A stretch of 64,000 nucleotides of DNA, taken from contig CALUNL010000001.1 of assembly GCA_944322005.1 (NCBI GenBank), positions 62,001-126,000 of the forward strand, written 5' to 3'. Shown here in pieces: positions 9,197 to 17,752 of this stretch (positions are counted from its first letter, which is position 1; the number at the start of each line of letters is the position of its first letter). A program made the translations under genes and the position numbers. This DNA comes from an uncultured Alistipes sp. Its GTDB lineage: Bacteria > Bacteroidota > Bacteroidia > Bacteroidales > Rikenellaceae. A model generated the notes under the pieces. That model was not told the DNA's origin. It was given only the letters and a program-made list of their open reading frames with translations, and ran no database searches.

Positions 9197-9202
9197 CTGT
9201 AT

Positions 9203-11623
9203 ATGAAAATGAAGGGATTTTTTGCAGCCATTGTTTTTGCAAGTGCGTTCATCATGTCCTCATGCGTAAATGACAATACGAGCGAGGTCTCTGCAGGCAA
9301 GGACGAGGGTCTTGTGTTCCGTGTCGTGCTTGATGATTGCACACGAGTCGGGTTTACCGGCGAAAAGTATTTCTGGGAAGGCGATGAGGAGTTGGGCATC
9401 TATGTCAATTCGTCCACTCCGGCGACCAATGTACTGGCGTCAGTCGAGTTGCGCAGTGACGGAGGCTATTGTACGGTGCCTTTGGATTCGTTCTCGGAAG
9501 ACGACCAGATGTATGTATACTACCCGCATTCAAGGGACAACGACATGCTATCGTATGACAAGGTGGAACTCGAAATCCCGGATGTGCAGGTACAGCCATG
9601 GGCAGGTGTATTCAATGCGGCTAACCTTCCGATGGTTTCCGACCCTGTAAATCTGGTTTCAGGCGAACAGACACAGGCTGTGCATCTGCACGCATTGGGA
9701 GGATTCCTCTGCTTCAATGTCTATGCGAGCGGAGCTTATGCCGGCGAGAAGGTGCAGTCGATAGTATACCGTACGGGTACTACACCGTCAGCCGGTTCGT
9801 TCAGGTTTGACCTCTCTTCCGTCAGTGCCTCAATGCCAGCAATATCCGGCTATAGCAGTACGGAGGTATCGGTAGACCTTGAGGAACCCTATACTGTCGG
9901 AGCAACGCTCGATGCGGCCGAGAGCATATACATGGTGCTTGCGCCTGGCGCATATTCAGGCGATTTGCTGATCGTTACCGACAAGGCCGTGTACAACTAT
10001 GATTATGACCGTACCGTTGAGCGCAATACCTACTATCATGTAAACGTCAACCTTTCGGAGGCGACATCCCGCACCGAACACTCCACGGGTGAGACGATAG
10101 TTGCATCGCTGACATATGCCGAGGCCAGCAGCTATGCAAACGGATACAGCAAACCGAATACGTACAGCAACGATTACGGTACTTGGACCATATGCGCATA
10201 TGATTACGGTTCGGCATTCCAGCTCAACAAGGACAAGGTCGCCTACATAGGCACTCCGAAGTTCGACGGCGACATCACCGAGATAGTAATCAATACGGTC
10301 GAGAACTTTACGGGCGACATCTATATTTGCACCTCGGCAGGCTCATCAAGTGCTACAGACATAGTGGCCACACAGCGCGGCGGAGGCTCGACCACGACAG
10401 TCGACCTGAGCACCCAGTCGCTGACGCAGGTATACATACGTTCCAGCGCCGTATGCCGCATATCCGACATCACCGTAACGTGCAATGACAATTCGAATCC
10501 TTTCGAACCCGTATTTTCCGACCTCAAGTCGCAGGTTACCGGGACTTCGGATCCGACGGCTTCCGACGGTTCCGTAACACTCTCTGCAACCATAAAGTAT
10601 AATGCCGATCTGGCCAGCATCGCCGCGTCGGGATTCGCATTCAAGAGCACCTCTTCGTCGGATTATATTGACAAGCCGTGCGGTACATCCGCTACGCCTT
10701 CCGTAACGATTGCCGGCCTTGCCGGCGGTTCGTACGACTACTATGTCTATGCGACGATGAGCGACGGACAGCGTTACGAGAGCGGAGTCGAGTCGTTCTT
10801 CATCCGCAGCTCGGCATCGGGGTCATCATATAAATACGGATGGTTCGAACTTCCGGTGCAGACAGATGAAGACAATAACGGAATCGACGACGAGAATCCG
10901 GACTATTACTATTCGCATACGTTCCGTGCCGATGCACAGTCCATCCGCAACTTCTCGTGCTGCTACAGCAAGGGCAAGATACACCCGATATGGGTGGCAG
11001 CTCCGATGCACAGCAGTTACCTCGGCAATTCGGGCCGAAACAATTCGTATCGTGACGATCCTAACATAAAGTGCCCGCAGGCATCGAAATTTGAGGGCTA
11101 TACACGTGGACATATGGTAGGTTCCTCGGACCGTACGGTATCCGTGGCCACCAACAAGCAGGCATTCTACCACTCCAATATCGGAGCGCAGATGTCGAGC
11201 GGCTTCAATACCGGCGGCGGTGCATGGAACAACCTCGAGTCGGTTGTCGACGGACTCCTGTGTCCGGATACGCTCTATCAGGTGATAGGTGTCGTGTTCC
11301 AGACATGGACGGACAACTACGGCCATACCACGAGTGCCAAGACCGGCACGAGCAGCGACGGAACATTCCAGGTACCGACCGGATGGTACAAGGTACTCCT
11401 GCGCACGAAGAAAGGAAATACCGGAAAGCGTGTCGACGAGTGCTCACGTTCGGAGTTGCAGTGCGTCGCTTTCATGCTCGGTCACTATTCGAACAAGGGA
11501 CATCAGCCTTCGGAGAAGGACATGTTTACGGTGAGCGAGATCGAGGAGATGACCGGCCTGACATTCTTCCCGAACGTGCCTAATGCGCCGAAGGATGAGT
11601 TCAATGCATCCGACTGGCTGTAG
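9203..11623 (+). CDS. Fimbrillin-like lipoprotein with C-terminal EndoG/NucA-type nuclease domain
   Basis: 806 residues with a lipoprotein signal ending MSSC (Cys21). Residues about 30-295 are a fimbrillin-like (Mfa/FimA-family) beta region, shown by KYFWEGDEELGIYV, YVYYPHS, HALGGFLCFNVYAS and MVLAPGAYSG. A linker of beta domains follows. Residues about 535-800 are a DNA/RNA non-specific endonuclease: YTRGHM puts the catalytic His at 637, FYHSNIGAQ is the usual next block, and GFNTGGGAWNNLE carries the metal-ligand Asn669. The Asp of the classic DRGH is Thr here, a substitution I regard as tolerated. The enzyme would cut DNA or RNA outside the cell, for nutrient scavenging or degradation of extracellular DNA. 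Its N-terminus is closely related to that of the protein at 37245. Confidence 0.87.
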   Translation: MKMKGFFAAIVFASAFIMSSCVNDNTSEVSAGKDEGLVFRVVLDDCTRVGFTGEKYFWEGDEELGIYVNSSTPATNVLASVELRSDGGYCTVPLDSFSEDDQMYVYYPHSRDNDMLSYDKVELEIPDVQVQPWAGVFNAANLPMVSDPVNLVSGEQTQAVHLHALGGFLCFNVYASGAYAGEKVQSIVYRTGTTPSAGSFRFDLSSVSASMPAISGYSSTEVSVDLEEPYTVGATLDAAESIYMVLAPGAYSGDLLIVTDKAVYNYDYDRTVERNTYYHVNVNLSEATSRTEHSTGETIVASLTYAEASSYANGYSKPNTYSNDYGTWTICAYDYGSAFQLNKDKVAYIGTPKFDGDITEIVINTVENFTGDIYICTSAGSSSATDIVATQRGGGSTTTVDLSTQSLTQVYIRSSAVCRISDITVTCNDNSNPFEPVFSDLKSQVTGTSDPTASDGSVTLSATIKYNADLASIAASGFAFKSTSSSDYIDKPCGTSATPSVTIAGLAGGSYDYYVYATMSDGQRYESGVESFFIRSSASGSSYKYGWFELPVQTDEDNNGIDDENPDYYYSHTFRADAQSIRNFSCCYSKGKIHPIWVAAPMHSSYLGNSGRNNSYRDDPNIKCPQASKFEGYTRGHMVGSSDRTVSVATNKQAFYHSNIGAQMSSGFNTGGGAWNNLESVVDGLLCPDTLYQVIGVVFQTWTDNYGHTTSAKTGTSSDGTFQVPTGWYKVLLRTKKGNTGKRVDECSRSELQCVAFMLGHYSNKGHQPSEKDMFTVSEIEEMTGLTFFPNVPNAPKDEFNASDWL

Positions 11624-11641
11624 AGAAGAGACAATATGCAT

Positions 11642-11682
11642 AAATAACAAGGCTGCCCGTTGAAGGCAGCCTTGTTATTTTT
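11642..11682. terminator. Bidirectional terminator between convergent genes
   Basis: A perfect 16-bp inverted repeat (11642-11657 with 11665-11680) has a 7-base loop, a GC core, and A-rich and T-rich outer arms. It can terminate the nuclease lipoprotein gene on the plus strand and the WG-repeat gene on the minus strand. Confidence 0.9.
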
Positions 11683-11702
11683 ATGTCAAGCGCTTTGTGC
11701 GG

Positions 11703-12362
11703 TCAGACCCTGCGCCCCTCCGTGTCAATCATGAACGACTCGCCGTCGAGTTCCGCGTATGCCGTACCGTTGCGGAAAGAGTCCGCATGGTCGTATTGCA
11801 GCGGTATGACCTCATTGCCGTCGGGGCCGATGAAGCCGTACTTGCCGTCGAGGCGCGCCACGGCGAGCCCCTCGCTGAAGGTGCCGAGGAAGTCGTATTT
11901 CGTGTCGGCAAGAATCTTTCCGCTGTCGTCAGCCAGTCCCCATTTGTCCCCTATGCGGAGGTGTATCAGGCCGCCCATTACGGCGCCTACATCGTTGTAT
12001 ATGGCAGGTATCACCTCGTTGCCGGATTCGTCGATGTAGCCGTGCAGCCCGGTTGATTCGACCTCGACCTCGGCAAGGCCGTTGTCGAGGTCGTGCACGC
12101 GCCTGTAGGGACGGCCGTCGCTGCGTTTCGTGCGCAGCATTATGCGCCACGACTCTTCAGACTCCATGCCGGTGGCATGGTACGTGAACGAGCAGTAGAG
12201 TCCGGGATTGTCCCTCTCCATGCAGAATACGTCATATACGCCCTCCGGCAGCGTTACGCGGTTCTCCTCGCCGCCCTTCGTGTTGATGTATTCATCGCCT
12301 TTTATGCCGCATACCGAGACGCTGCAGTCGATGTCGGTCGTGAGAATCAGTGTGTAGTCCAT
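11703..12362 (-). CDS. WG-repeat protein
   Basis: 219 residues from the ATG at 12362 (MDYTLILTT); an upstream extension would run into the promoter. No signal peptide is seen. After an N-terminal beta region of about 90 residues come three WG-type repeats, GYIDESGNEVIP, WGLADDSGKI and YGFIGPDGNEVIP, a motif of short beta units common in Bacteroidota. WG repeats are thought to mediate binding, but no specific partner is known. The gene has its own promoter and converges on the nuclease gene across a shared terminator. Confidence 0.8.
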   Translation of the reverse strand: MDYTLILTTDIDCSVSVCGIKGDEYINTKGGEENRVTLPEGVYDVFCMERDNPGLYCSFTYHATGMESEESWRIMLRTKRSDGRPYRRVHDLDNGLAEVEVESTGLHGYIDESGNEVIPAIYNDVGAVMGGLIHLRIGDKWGLADDSGKILADTKYDFLGTFSEGLAVARLDGKYGFIGPDGNEVIPLQYDHADSFRNGTAYAELDGESFMIDTEGRRV

Positions 12363-12391
12363 ATATGCGTTGTTTTGATTTCCCGCTGTCA

Positions 12392-12422
12392 CAAAGATAT
12401 GGAATTGCACCGGCATATGCAA
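12392..12422 (-). promoter_or_regulatory. Promoter of the WG-repeat gene
   Basis: On the minus strand TTG (12422-12420) is followed after 20 bases by TATCTTTG (12399-12392), a full match to the Bacteroidota consensus. The leader to the ATG at 12362 would be about 20-25 bases. Confidence 0.7.
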
Positions 12423-12480
12423 GAATGCCGGTTGCGGTGGCCGCGGCGGGCCTTCTGCCGTACGCGCCATGTCGTGCGGA

Positions 12481-12517
12481 CCCAAAACAGAAAGGCGCAT
12501 CCCGAAGGATGCGCCCT
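12481..12517 (-). terminator. Terminator of the GGGtGRT gene (minus strand)
   Basis: In the minus-strand transcript, GGATGCGCC and its partner form a 9-bp stem closed by a TTCG tetraloop, followed by TTT-C-TGTTTT. It lies 23 bases after the stop at 12540. Confidence 0.75.
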
Positions 12518-12539
12518 GCTGCGTATGCAGTATGTTATA

Positions 12540-13544
12540 CTACTTCGTCATTGCCTGCTCTACGGCAACCGCAACGGCAACCGTCGCGCCTACCATAGGG
12601 TTGTTGCCCATGCCGAGGAATCCCATCATCTCGACGTGTGCAGGAACCGAAGAGGAACCTGCGAACTGTGCGTCGGAGTGCATACGGCCGAGCGTATCGG
12701 TCATACCGTACGATGCAGGACCTGCGGCCATGTTGTCCGGGTGGAGCGTACGGCCCGTTCCGCCGCCCGATGCCACCGAGAAGTACTTCTTGCCGGCGAG
12801 CACGCGCTCCTTCTTGTAGGTTCCGGCAACAGGGTGCTGGAAGCGGGTAGGGTTGGTCGAGTTACCGGTAATCGAAACGTCGACATCCTCCTTCCACATG
12901 ATTGCAACGCCCTCGCGAACGTCATCGGCGCCGTAGCAGCGAACCTTCGAACGGAGACCATCCGAGTAGGAGATGGTGTCAACCACCTTCACCTCGCCGG
13001 TGTAGTAGTCGAACTCGGTCTGCACGTAGGTGAAGCCGTTGATGCGGGAGATGATCTTGGCTGCGTCCTTGCCGAGTCCGTTCAGAATCACGCGGAGCGG
13101 GTTCTTGCGGACGCGGTTTGCCATCTCGGCGATCTTGATTGCGCCCTCGGCTGCGGCGAACGACTCGTGGCCGGCCAGGAAGGCGAAGCACTGCGTCTCC
13201 TCGCGGAGCAGACGCGCTGCGAGGTTTCCGTGTCCGATTCCCACCTTGCGGTCATCGGCCACCGAACCCGGGATGCAGAATGCCTGCAGACCCTCGCCGA
13301 TTGCCTCGGCTGCGTCGGCAGCGCTCGTGCAGCCCTTCTTGATTGCGATGGCGGCGCCTACCACGTAAGCCCACTTTGCGTTCTCGAAGCATATCGGCTG
13401 CGTCTCCTCGCACATCTTGTACGGGTCGATTCCCTTGGCATCGCAGATGCTCTTGGCCTCCTCGATGCTTCCTATGCCATATTGTGCAAGCACAGAGTTG
13501 ATCTTGTCTATTCTGCGCTCATAACTTTCAAACAAACTTGCCAT
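12540..13544 (-). CDS. GGGtGRT protein
   Basis: 334 residues from ATG 13544 (MASLFESYE). The signature SGGGTGRTLHPDN matches the conserved block for which this uncharacterised family is named. No signal peptide or membrane span is visible. In other genomes I recall this family being encoded next to a NifU-N-like Fe-S scaffold gene, and here that partner ends only 36 bases upstream on the same strand. A role in Fe-S or metal-centre handling is therefore plausible but unproven. Conserved-looking Cys residues (SICDAKG, KMCEET, QPICFE, KKGCTS, AFCIPG, QCFAF) fit such a role. Confidence 0.8.
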   Translation of the reverse strand: MASLFESYERRIDKINSVLAQYGIGSIEEAKSICDAKGIDPYKMCEETQPICFENAKWAYVVGAAIAIKKGCTSAADAAEAIGEGLQAFCIPGSVADDRKVGIGHGNLAARLLREETQCFAFLAGHESFAAAEGAIKIAEMANRVRKNPLRVILNGLGKDAAKIISRINGFTYVQTEFDYYTGEVKVVDTISYSDGLRSKVRCYGADDVREGVAIMWKEDVDVSITGNSTNPTRFQHPVAGTYKKERVLAGKKYFSVASGGGTGRTLHPDNMAAGPASYGMTDTLGRMHSDAQFAGSSSVPAHVEMMGFLGMGNNPMVGATVAVAVAVEQAMTK

Positions 13545-13580
13545 GATTTTTCTCTGATTTTTACGGTTTAACAATATGGT

Positions 13581-14273
13581 TTACTCCTGGCGAGGGTCGA
13601 TATACTTGACAGCCTCCTTGAAACGACCGTAAGAACCTTTGGCCTTCTCGAGCGCCTCCTTCGGGTCGATGCCCTTCTTTACGAAATCCATGAACTTGCC
13701 GAGGTGTACGAACTCGTAGCCGATTACCTCGTCGTTCTTGTCGAGTCCCATGCGGGTGCAGTATCCCTCTGCCATCTCAAGGTAGCGGGTACCCTTTGCG
13801 AGGGTTCCGAACATGGTTCCCACCTGCGAGCGGAGACCCTTGCCGAGGTCTTCGAGCGATGCGCCGATAACGAGTCCTCCCTCCGAGAAGGCAGACTGCG
13901 TACGGCCGTATACTATCTGCTTGAAGAGCTCGCGCATTGCGGTGTTGATTGCGTCGCATACGAGGTCGGTGTTGAGAGCCTCGAGGATGGTCTTGCCCGG
14001 AAGAATCTCGGATGCCATTGCGGCCGAGTGGGTCATTCCCGAGCAGCCGATGGTCTCGACGAGAGCCTCCTGGATGATTCCATTCTTAACGTTGAGCGTA
14101 AGCTTGCAGGCGCCCTGCTGCGGTGCGCACCAGCCTATGCCGTGAGTGAGGCCGGAAATATCGGAAATCTCCTTTGCACGCACCCACTTGCCCTCTTCGG
14201 GTATCGGTGCCGACGGGTGGTTTGCCCCCTTCTTTACGCAGCACATCTGCTGCACTTCGTGTGAATAAATCAT
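13581..14273 (-). CDS. NifU-N-like iron-sulfur cluster scaffold protein
   Basis: 230 residues. The central region resembles the IscU/NifU N-terminal fold (VKNGIIQEALVETIGCSGM, AINTAMRELFKQIVYGRTQSA). Cysteines that could hold a cluster occur in QMCCVKKG, GWCAPQQGACKL and TIGCSGMTHS. The protein is longer than ordinary IscU (about 130 residues) and belongs to the type paired with GGGtGRT proteins. It is the first gene of a two-gene operon. The ATG at 14273 gives a leader of about 60 bases from the predicted promoter. Confidence 0.78.
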   Translation of the reverse strand: MIYSHEVQQMCCVKKGANHPSAPIPEEGKWVRAKEISDISGLTHGIGWCAPQQGACKLTLNVKNGIIQEALVETIGCSGMTHSAAMASEILPGKTILEALNTDLVCDAINTAMRELFKQIVYGRTQSAFSEGGLVIGASLEDLGKGLRSQVGTMFGTLAKGTRYLEMAEGYCTRMGLDKNDEVIGYEFVHLGKFMDFVKKGIDPKEALEKAKGSYGRFKEAVKYIDPRQE

Positions 14274-14338
14274 AATTTTTGTTTTTGGTTTTGATATAAT
14301 CTGAAACTTTGTCTGCGCGATTTGTTTTTAATCCGACG

Positions 14339-14371
14339 CAAAGATAATAAAAATAGGGGAACATTTCACAA
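14339..14371 (-). promoter_or_regulatory. Promoter of the scaffold/GGGtGRT operon
   Basis: On the minus strand TATCTTTG (14346-14339) is an exact -7 match. TTG (14371-14369) lies 22 bases upstream, slightly longer than the usual spacing. Confidence 0.55.
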
Positions 14372-14448
14372 TTTTTATCCCCATAAGTGGCATGCTTGTC
14401 AGCATCCGCGGCGGTGCGGTTCCGCCATGGCTCCACGGCATGCGGAAA

Positions 14449-14475
14449 GGGCGTCCCGCACGATGCGGAACGCCC
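14449..14475 (-). terminator. Stem-loop after the HMA gene
   Basis: GGGCGTCCCGC and GCGGAACGCCC form an 11-bp stem with one mismatch around a 5-base loop, 30 bases beyond the stop of the HMA gene at 14505. No T-run follows on the minus strand, so termination here is less certain. Confidence 0.45.
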
Positions 14476-14504
14476 CTCGCCACCCGTCGCGGAGTGCGCC
14501 GGGA

Positions 14505-14816
14505 CTACTTCTTCTCCTTGGCGTCGAAGACCTGGACCTTGATGTCGGTCAGGGCCTTCTTCAGCGACTCGTCATTGTTCTTGGCCGGGTCGTAGGTGAC
14601 CGATACCGTCTTGGTAGGTACGTCCACCTGTACATCCTTGACCCCCTTTTCGTAAGGGATGGTGTTGAGTATCTTCTTCGAGCAGTGCTCGCAGTCGATG
14701 TCGGTCGTGAATACGGTCGTCACGCTCTTTTTCTCGTTCTTTGCCTTGTTGTCGGCCAGACATGCTCCCGTTCCCGTCATGAGGGCTGCGACGAGCAGAA
14801 TTGCAATCTTTTTCAT
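14505..14816 (-). CDS. Exported heavy-metal-associated (HMA) domain protein
   Basis: 103 residues with a signal peptide (about 1-20, MKKIAILLVAALMTGTGACLA). One HMA ferredoxin-like domain follows, with the metal-binding pair Cys42-x-x-Cys45 in DIDCEHCSKKI. Such domains bind soft metals such as Cu(I), Hg(II) or Zn(II). It is the last gene of a minus-strand set with a TonB-dependent receptor 44 bases upstream and a Cys/His-rich protein before that, so a periplasmic metallochaperone role for metal brought in by the receptor is a reasonable inference. The Cys in the signal region (GACLA) might be a lipidation site, but the sequence is a poor lipobox. Confidence 0.82.
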   Translation of the reverse strand: MKKIAILLVAALMTGTGACLADNKAKNEKKSVTTVFTTDIDCEHCSKKILNTIPYEKGVKDVQVDVPTKTVSVTYDPAKNNDESLKKALTDIKVQVFDAKEKK

Positions 14817-14860
14817 CTCTTTTATGTGTTTGTCGGTTGATTTTGTTTATGCGGTTTGTA

Positions 14861-17221
14861 TCAATAGAGGTTGAACCTTACGCCGATGTAGAACTTGCGC
14901 CCCATCAGAGGACCCCATACACACGAGGAGTTGAACTGCGGCGAATACGGCGTGTCGTAGGCGAGTATGGCATCCTTCTGCGTGAAGTTGGCGATGTTCT
15001 CGCATCCGACGTAGATGTCCCAGTGGCGTATGCGGCGGCTCACCTGCGCATAGAACATCGGGTATATCTTCGAATATTTCGAGTCGGCAAGGTCGCCCGT
15101 CTGGGTCGGTATGCGGCTGCGGCCGTTGAGCTGTGCCGTGACGTCGAACACCCATTTGCGCATGCGCGTGGCGTACTGTATGTTGAGCAGCGTCTTGAAC
15201 TGTCCCACGAGAGGCCTCTCGACGAATGCCGTGCTGCCGTCGGCGCGCGTTATGGTGTACTTGCTGTCGGTGTAGCGGAACGTGGCGAAGATGTCGAGCC
15301 GCTCGACCGGCGCCCATGTTATGTCGACCTGGTAGGAGTTGGTGCGCGAGCGGCCCTTGGTATCGTAGATGTAGATGCATTCGGCATCGCGCTCCTGGTC
15401 GACGACCACGCTGTGGAAGAGTCTCGAGTGGAAGAAGTCGAAACTTATGGTAAGGTCGCGGTAGTTGATCGTCGAGATGGTCTGCGCGATGCTCCCGCCG
15501 GTGGTCAGCGCCTCCTCCATACGGTCGAAGTTGCGGCCGTAGCCATTCTCGAACACTATGCGGCGTCCCGTGGCGAGGATTCCTATGTTGTCCGTCACCA
15601 CGTCGGTAGGGCGGTATCCCATACCGGCCGAGGCGCGGAATACGGTCGTAGGCGTGATGTTCCACTTGAGGTGCGCACGCGGCGTGACGAGGTGCTTGCG
15701 GAAGTAGAAGCTGTAGTCGTAGCGCAATCCGGCCACCACGGAGAGCTTCTCCTTTATCGAATACGTGTATTCGAGGTATGCGCCCGCCTCGGTTTCGTTC
15801 CTGGTGTTCATCGGCAGCAGATACGGACTTCCAACGGTGTCCCAGTATTGCGACGACTCCCAGGTGCGGTCGAAGAGGTTCTCGTCGACGAAGCGCGTGG
15901 AGGCGCTCAATCCGGTTATGAGCGAAGAGCGGTAGGTGAAGTAGTGGACGTACATGGCGTTGGCGTTGACCATGTTCTGTCGCCCGTCGTAGCTCTTGTC
16001 GGCACCGAAGTACGAATCCTCCTTGAAGTGGTCGAAGTCGACCACAACGGCGAAGTTGGAACGCATCTCGTCCTGTTCGTCCTTGTCGAATACGGACTCG
16101 CCGACAGGCATTCCGAGCTTGAAGTAGGCGTTCACCTCGCGGTTCTGCACCTCGGAGCCGTATATGCCTGCCCCCGTGCGGATGCCTGCATCGTCGGTCT
16201 CGGCCCATGAATCGCGGTCGTCGTACATCTTCCTGCGATATGACATCTGGCCGCCCAGACGGTGGTCGTCGATGTATTTCACGCCCCAGCGTACCTGTAT
16301 GCCGTTTTCGCCCTGATACAGCCAGCGGTTGGCTATGTCGAACTGGCGCCCGAGCGGAAGGTCGCGGAACCCGTCGTGGTTGTGGTCGTAGCTCTTGGTA
16401 TCGAGCGAGCCGTGGGCAAGGATGACGGTCGACAGGCGCTTGTCCTTGGTTACCGGTATGGCGCTCGAGAGGTTTATCTCGGGCTTCAGCTCGCTGTCGA
16501 AGTAGAGGTTGAGGAACAGCCGCTCGTCATCGGTAGGCTTGCGGTGTTCGAGGTTTATCTGGCCGGTTATGGCCTCGTGGCCGGCCGTCACGGACGAAAT
16601 GCCCTTCGATACCTGGATCGAGTTGAGCCACATGCCCGGGGTGTAGCTCAATCCGTACGGCGCGCTCAATCCGCGCATTATGGCGCGGTTCTCGTCGAGT
16701 ATCTGCGTGTAGGTTCCGGCCAGGCCGAGCATCTTTATCTGGCGCGCTCCGGATATGGCGTCGCTGTAGCCCACGGTGACGGAGGCCGAGTTCTCGAAGC
16801 TCTCGGCAAGGTTGCAGCAGGCCATCTTGCAGAGACCGGCGAACGAGATGTTCTCGCTCTTGAGAATACCCTCCTGACGGATGTAGTTGCCCATTCCGCC
16901 CTCTACGACGACGCTCTCGAGTTCGACGCCCTGACGCAGGCGTATTTCGACGGCCGACATCGAGTCGTCGACCCTCAACGTGTCGTTCGTGTAGCCGAGG
17001 AATGTCGTTACGAGCTTGTCGTACCCGCGGACGCGGTGCAGCCTGAATTTTCCCTCCATCGAGGTGGCTGTTCCGACATTTGTGTCGGCCCAATATACCG
17101 ATGCCCCGGGCATCGGATTTCCTTCGGTGTCAAACACCGTTCCGGTTATGTCCTGTGCCGCTGCCGAAAACGAGACGAGTGCAGCGGACATCATGAAAAA
17201 GGTTTTTGCGAAAATTTTCAT
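14861..17221 (-). CDS. TonB-dependent receptor, probable metal uptake type
   Basis: 786 residues: a signal peptide ending AAAQ (about 23), a carboxypeptidase-D-like regulatory domain (about 25-95, ITGTVFDTEGNPMPGASV), a plug domain (about 105-230) and a 22-strand barrel to the end. The C-terminal residues KFYIGVRFNLY end in an aromatic, as outer-membrane barrels do. The plug contains an unusual cysteine cluster, C131-KMA-C135-C136, followed by NLAESFE. With the Cys/His-rich protein upstream and the HMA protein downstream, the likely cargo is a soft metal or its complex; copper is a guess. This receptor type takes substrate across the outer membrane using TonB-ExbBD energy. Confidence 0.85.
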   Translation of the reverse strand: MKIFAKTFFMMSAALVSFSAAAQDITGTVFDTEGNPMPGASVYWADTNVGTATSMEGKFRLHRVRGYDKLVTTFLGYTNDTLRVDDSMSAVEIRLRQGVELESVVVEGGMGNYIRQEGILKSENISFAGLCKMACCNLAESFENSASVTVGYSDAISGARQIKMLGLAGTYTQILDENRAIMRGLSAPYGLSYTPGMWLNSIQVSKGISSVTAGHEAITGQINLEHRKPTDDERLFLNLYFDSELKPEINLSSAIPVTKDKRLSTVILAHGSLDTKSYDHNHDGFRDLPLGRQFDIANRWLYQGENGIQVRWGVKYIDDHRLGGQMSYRRKMYDDRDSWAETDDAGIRTGAGIYGSEVQNREVNAYFKLGMPVGESVFDKDEQDEMRSNFAVVVDFDHFKEDSYFGADKSYDGRQNMVNANAMYVHYFTYRSSLITGLSASTRFVDENLFDRTWESSQYWDTVGSPYLLPMNTRNETEAGAYLEYTYSIKEKLSVVAGLRYDYSFYFRKHLVTPRAHLKWNITPTTVFRASAGMGYRPTDVVTDNIGILATGRRIVFENGYGRNFDRMEEALTTGGSIAQTISTINYRDLTISFDFFHSRLFHSVVVDQERDAECIYIYDTKGRSRTNSYQVDITWAPVERLDIFATFRYTDSKYTITRADGSTAFVERPLVGQFKTLLNIQYATRMRKWVFDVTAQLNGRSRIPTQTGDLADSKYSKIYPMFYAQVSRRIRHWDIYVGCENIANFTQKDAILAYDTPYSPQFNSSCVWGPLMGRKFYIGVRFNLY

Positions 17222-17290
17222 CTTTTCCCGTTTATGATTTTGGCGATAATGTTGTCGCTCCGTAGCGGATGTTCCGCCGGAGTCGCATGA

Positions 17291-17719
17291 TTATGCCGAT
17301 ACGGGAGGAGCACGCAATGCGCTGCATTCTGCGTGCGGTGATGAAGTCAGGGGCGTGTTGCGCCGGACGAACCTCCTGAAATCCGACTCCTCTGGTTCCG
17401 GGGCTTCGATGCCCGCCACAAGGTCGGGGTGCTGGCATAGCACCGCAGGGGCTGTTGCCGACTGGATCTTCTTGGATATGTCGTAAAGTGATATTTCGGT
17501 GGTGTGCTTGTGCTTGCACATGCACGGCATTTCGAACTGTGACATGCCGTCGCACTGGGAGTGGTGGATCGAACAGTGTCCGCAATGCACCCCGACATGC
17601 TCGGTCAGGTAGTGCTTCGCGTGCGGGCAATGGCACAGGATGATGGATATGGCATATCCGCATATCGATGTGAGATATACGGAGAGCATGATCAGAGATA
17701 TCAGCCTGCGCAGTTTCAT
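17291..17719 (-). CDS. Small Cys/His-rich membrane protein
   Basis: 142 residues. One hydrophobic N-terminal segment (about 5-28) is a signal anchor. It is followed by a stretch dense in metal ligands: CHCPHAKH, HCGHCSIHHSQC and PCMCKHKH, with about ten Cys and a similar number of His in 142 residues. I do not recognise a named family with certainty, although similar small Cys/His proteins accompany TonB receptors and HMA proteins in Bacteroidota. A metal-binding or metal-sensing role is inferred from composition and from the receptor gene 69 bases downstream. The C-terminal 45 residues look disordered. Confidence 0.7.
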   Translation of the reverse strand: MKLRRLISLIMLSVYLTSICGYAISIILCHCPHAKHYLTEHVGVHCGHCSIHHSQCDGMSQFEMPCMCKHKHTTEISLYDISKKIQSATAPAVLCQHPDLVAGIEAPEPEESDFRRFVRRNTPLTSSPHAECSALRAPPVSA

Positions 17720-17752
17720 TCCATTTATTCCTGTGTCACCAGAACGGCTGTT

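Noticed and set aside
9068..11623. Calling the first cassette a toxin-immunity pair
   Set aside because: The micro-peptide is nearly the same beside a nuclease and beside an SGNH hydrolase, so it cannot be a nuclease-specific immunity protein; no secretion-system gene is nearby.
12093..13571. Plus-strand reading frame of about 490 codons across the WG-repeat and GGGtGRT genes
   Set aside because: It crosses two clear minus-strand genes, a promoter and a terminator, and its translation is compositionally odd.
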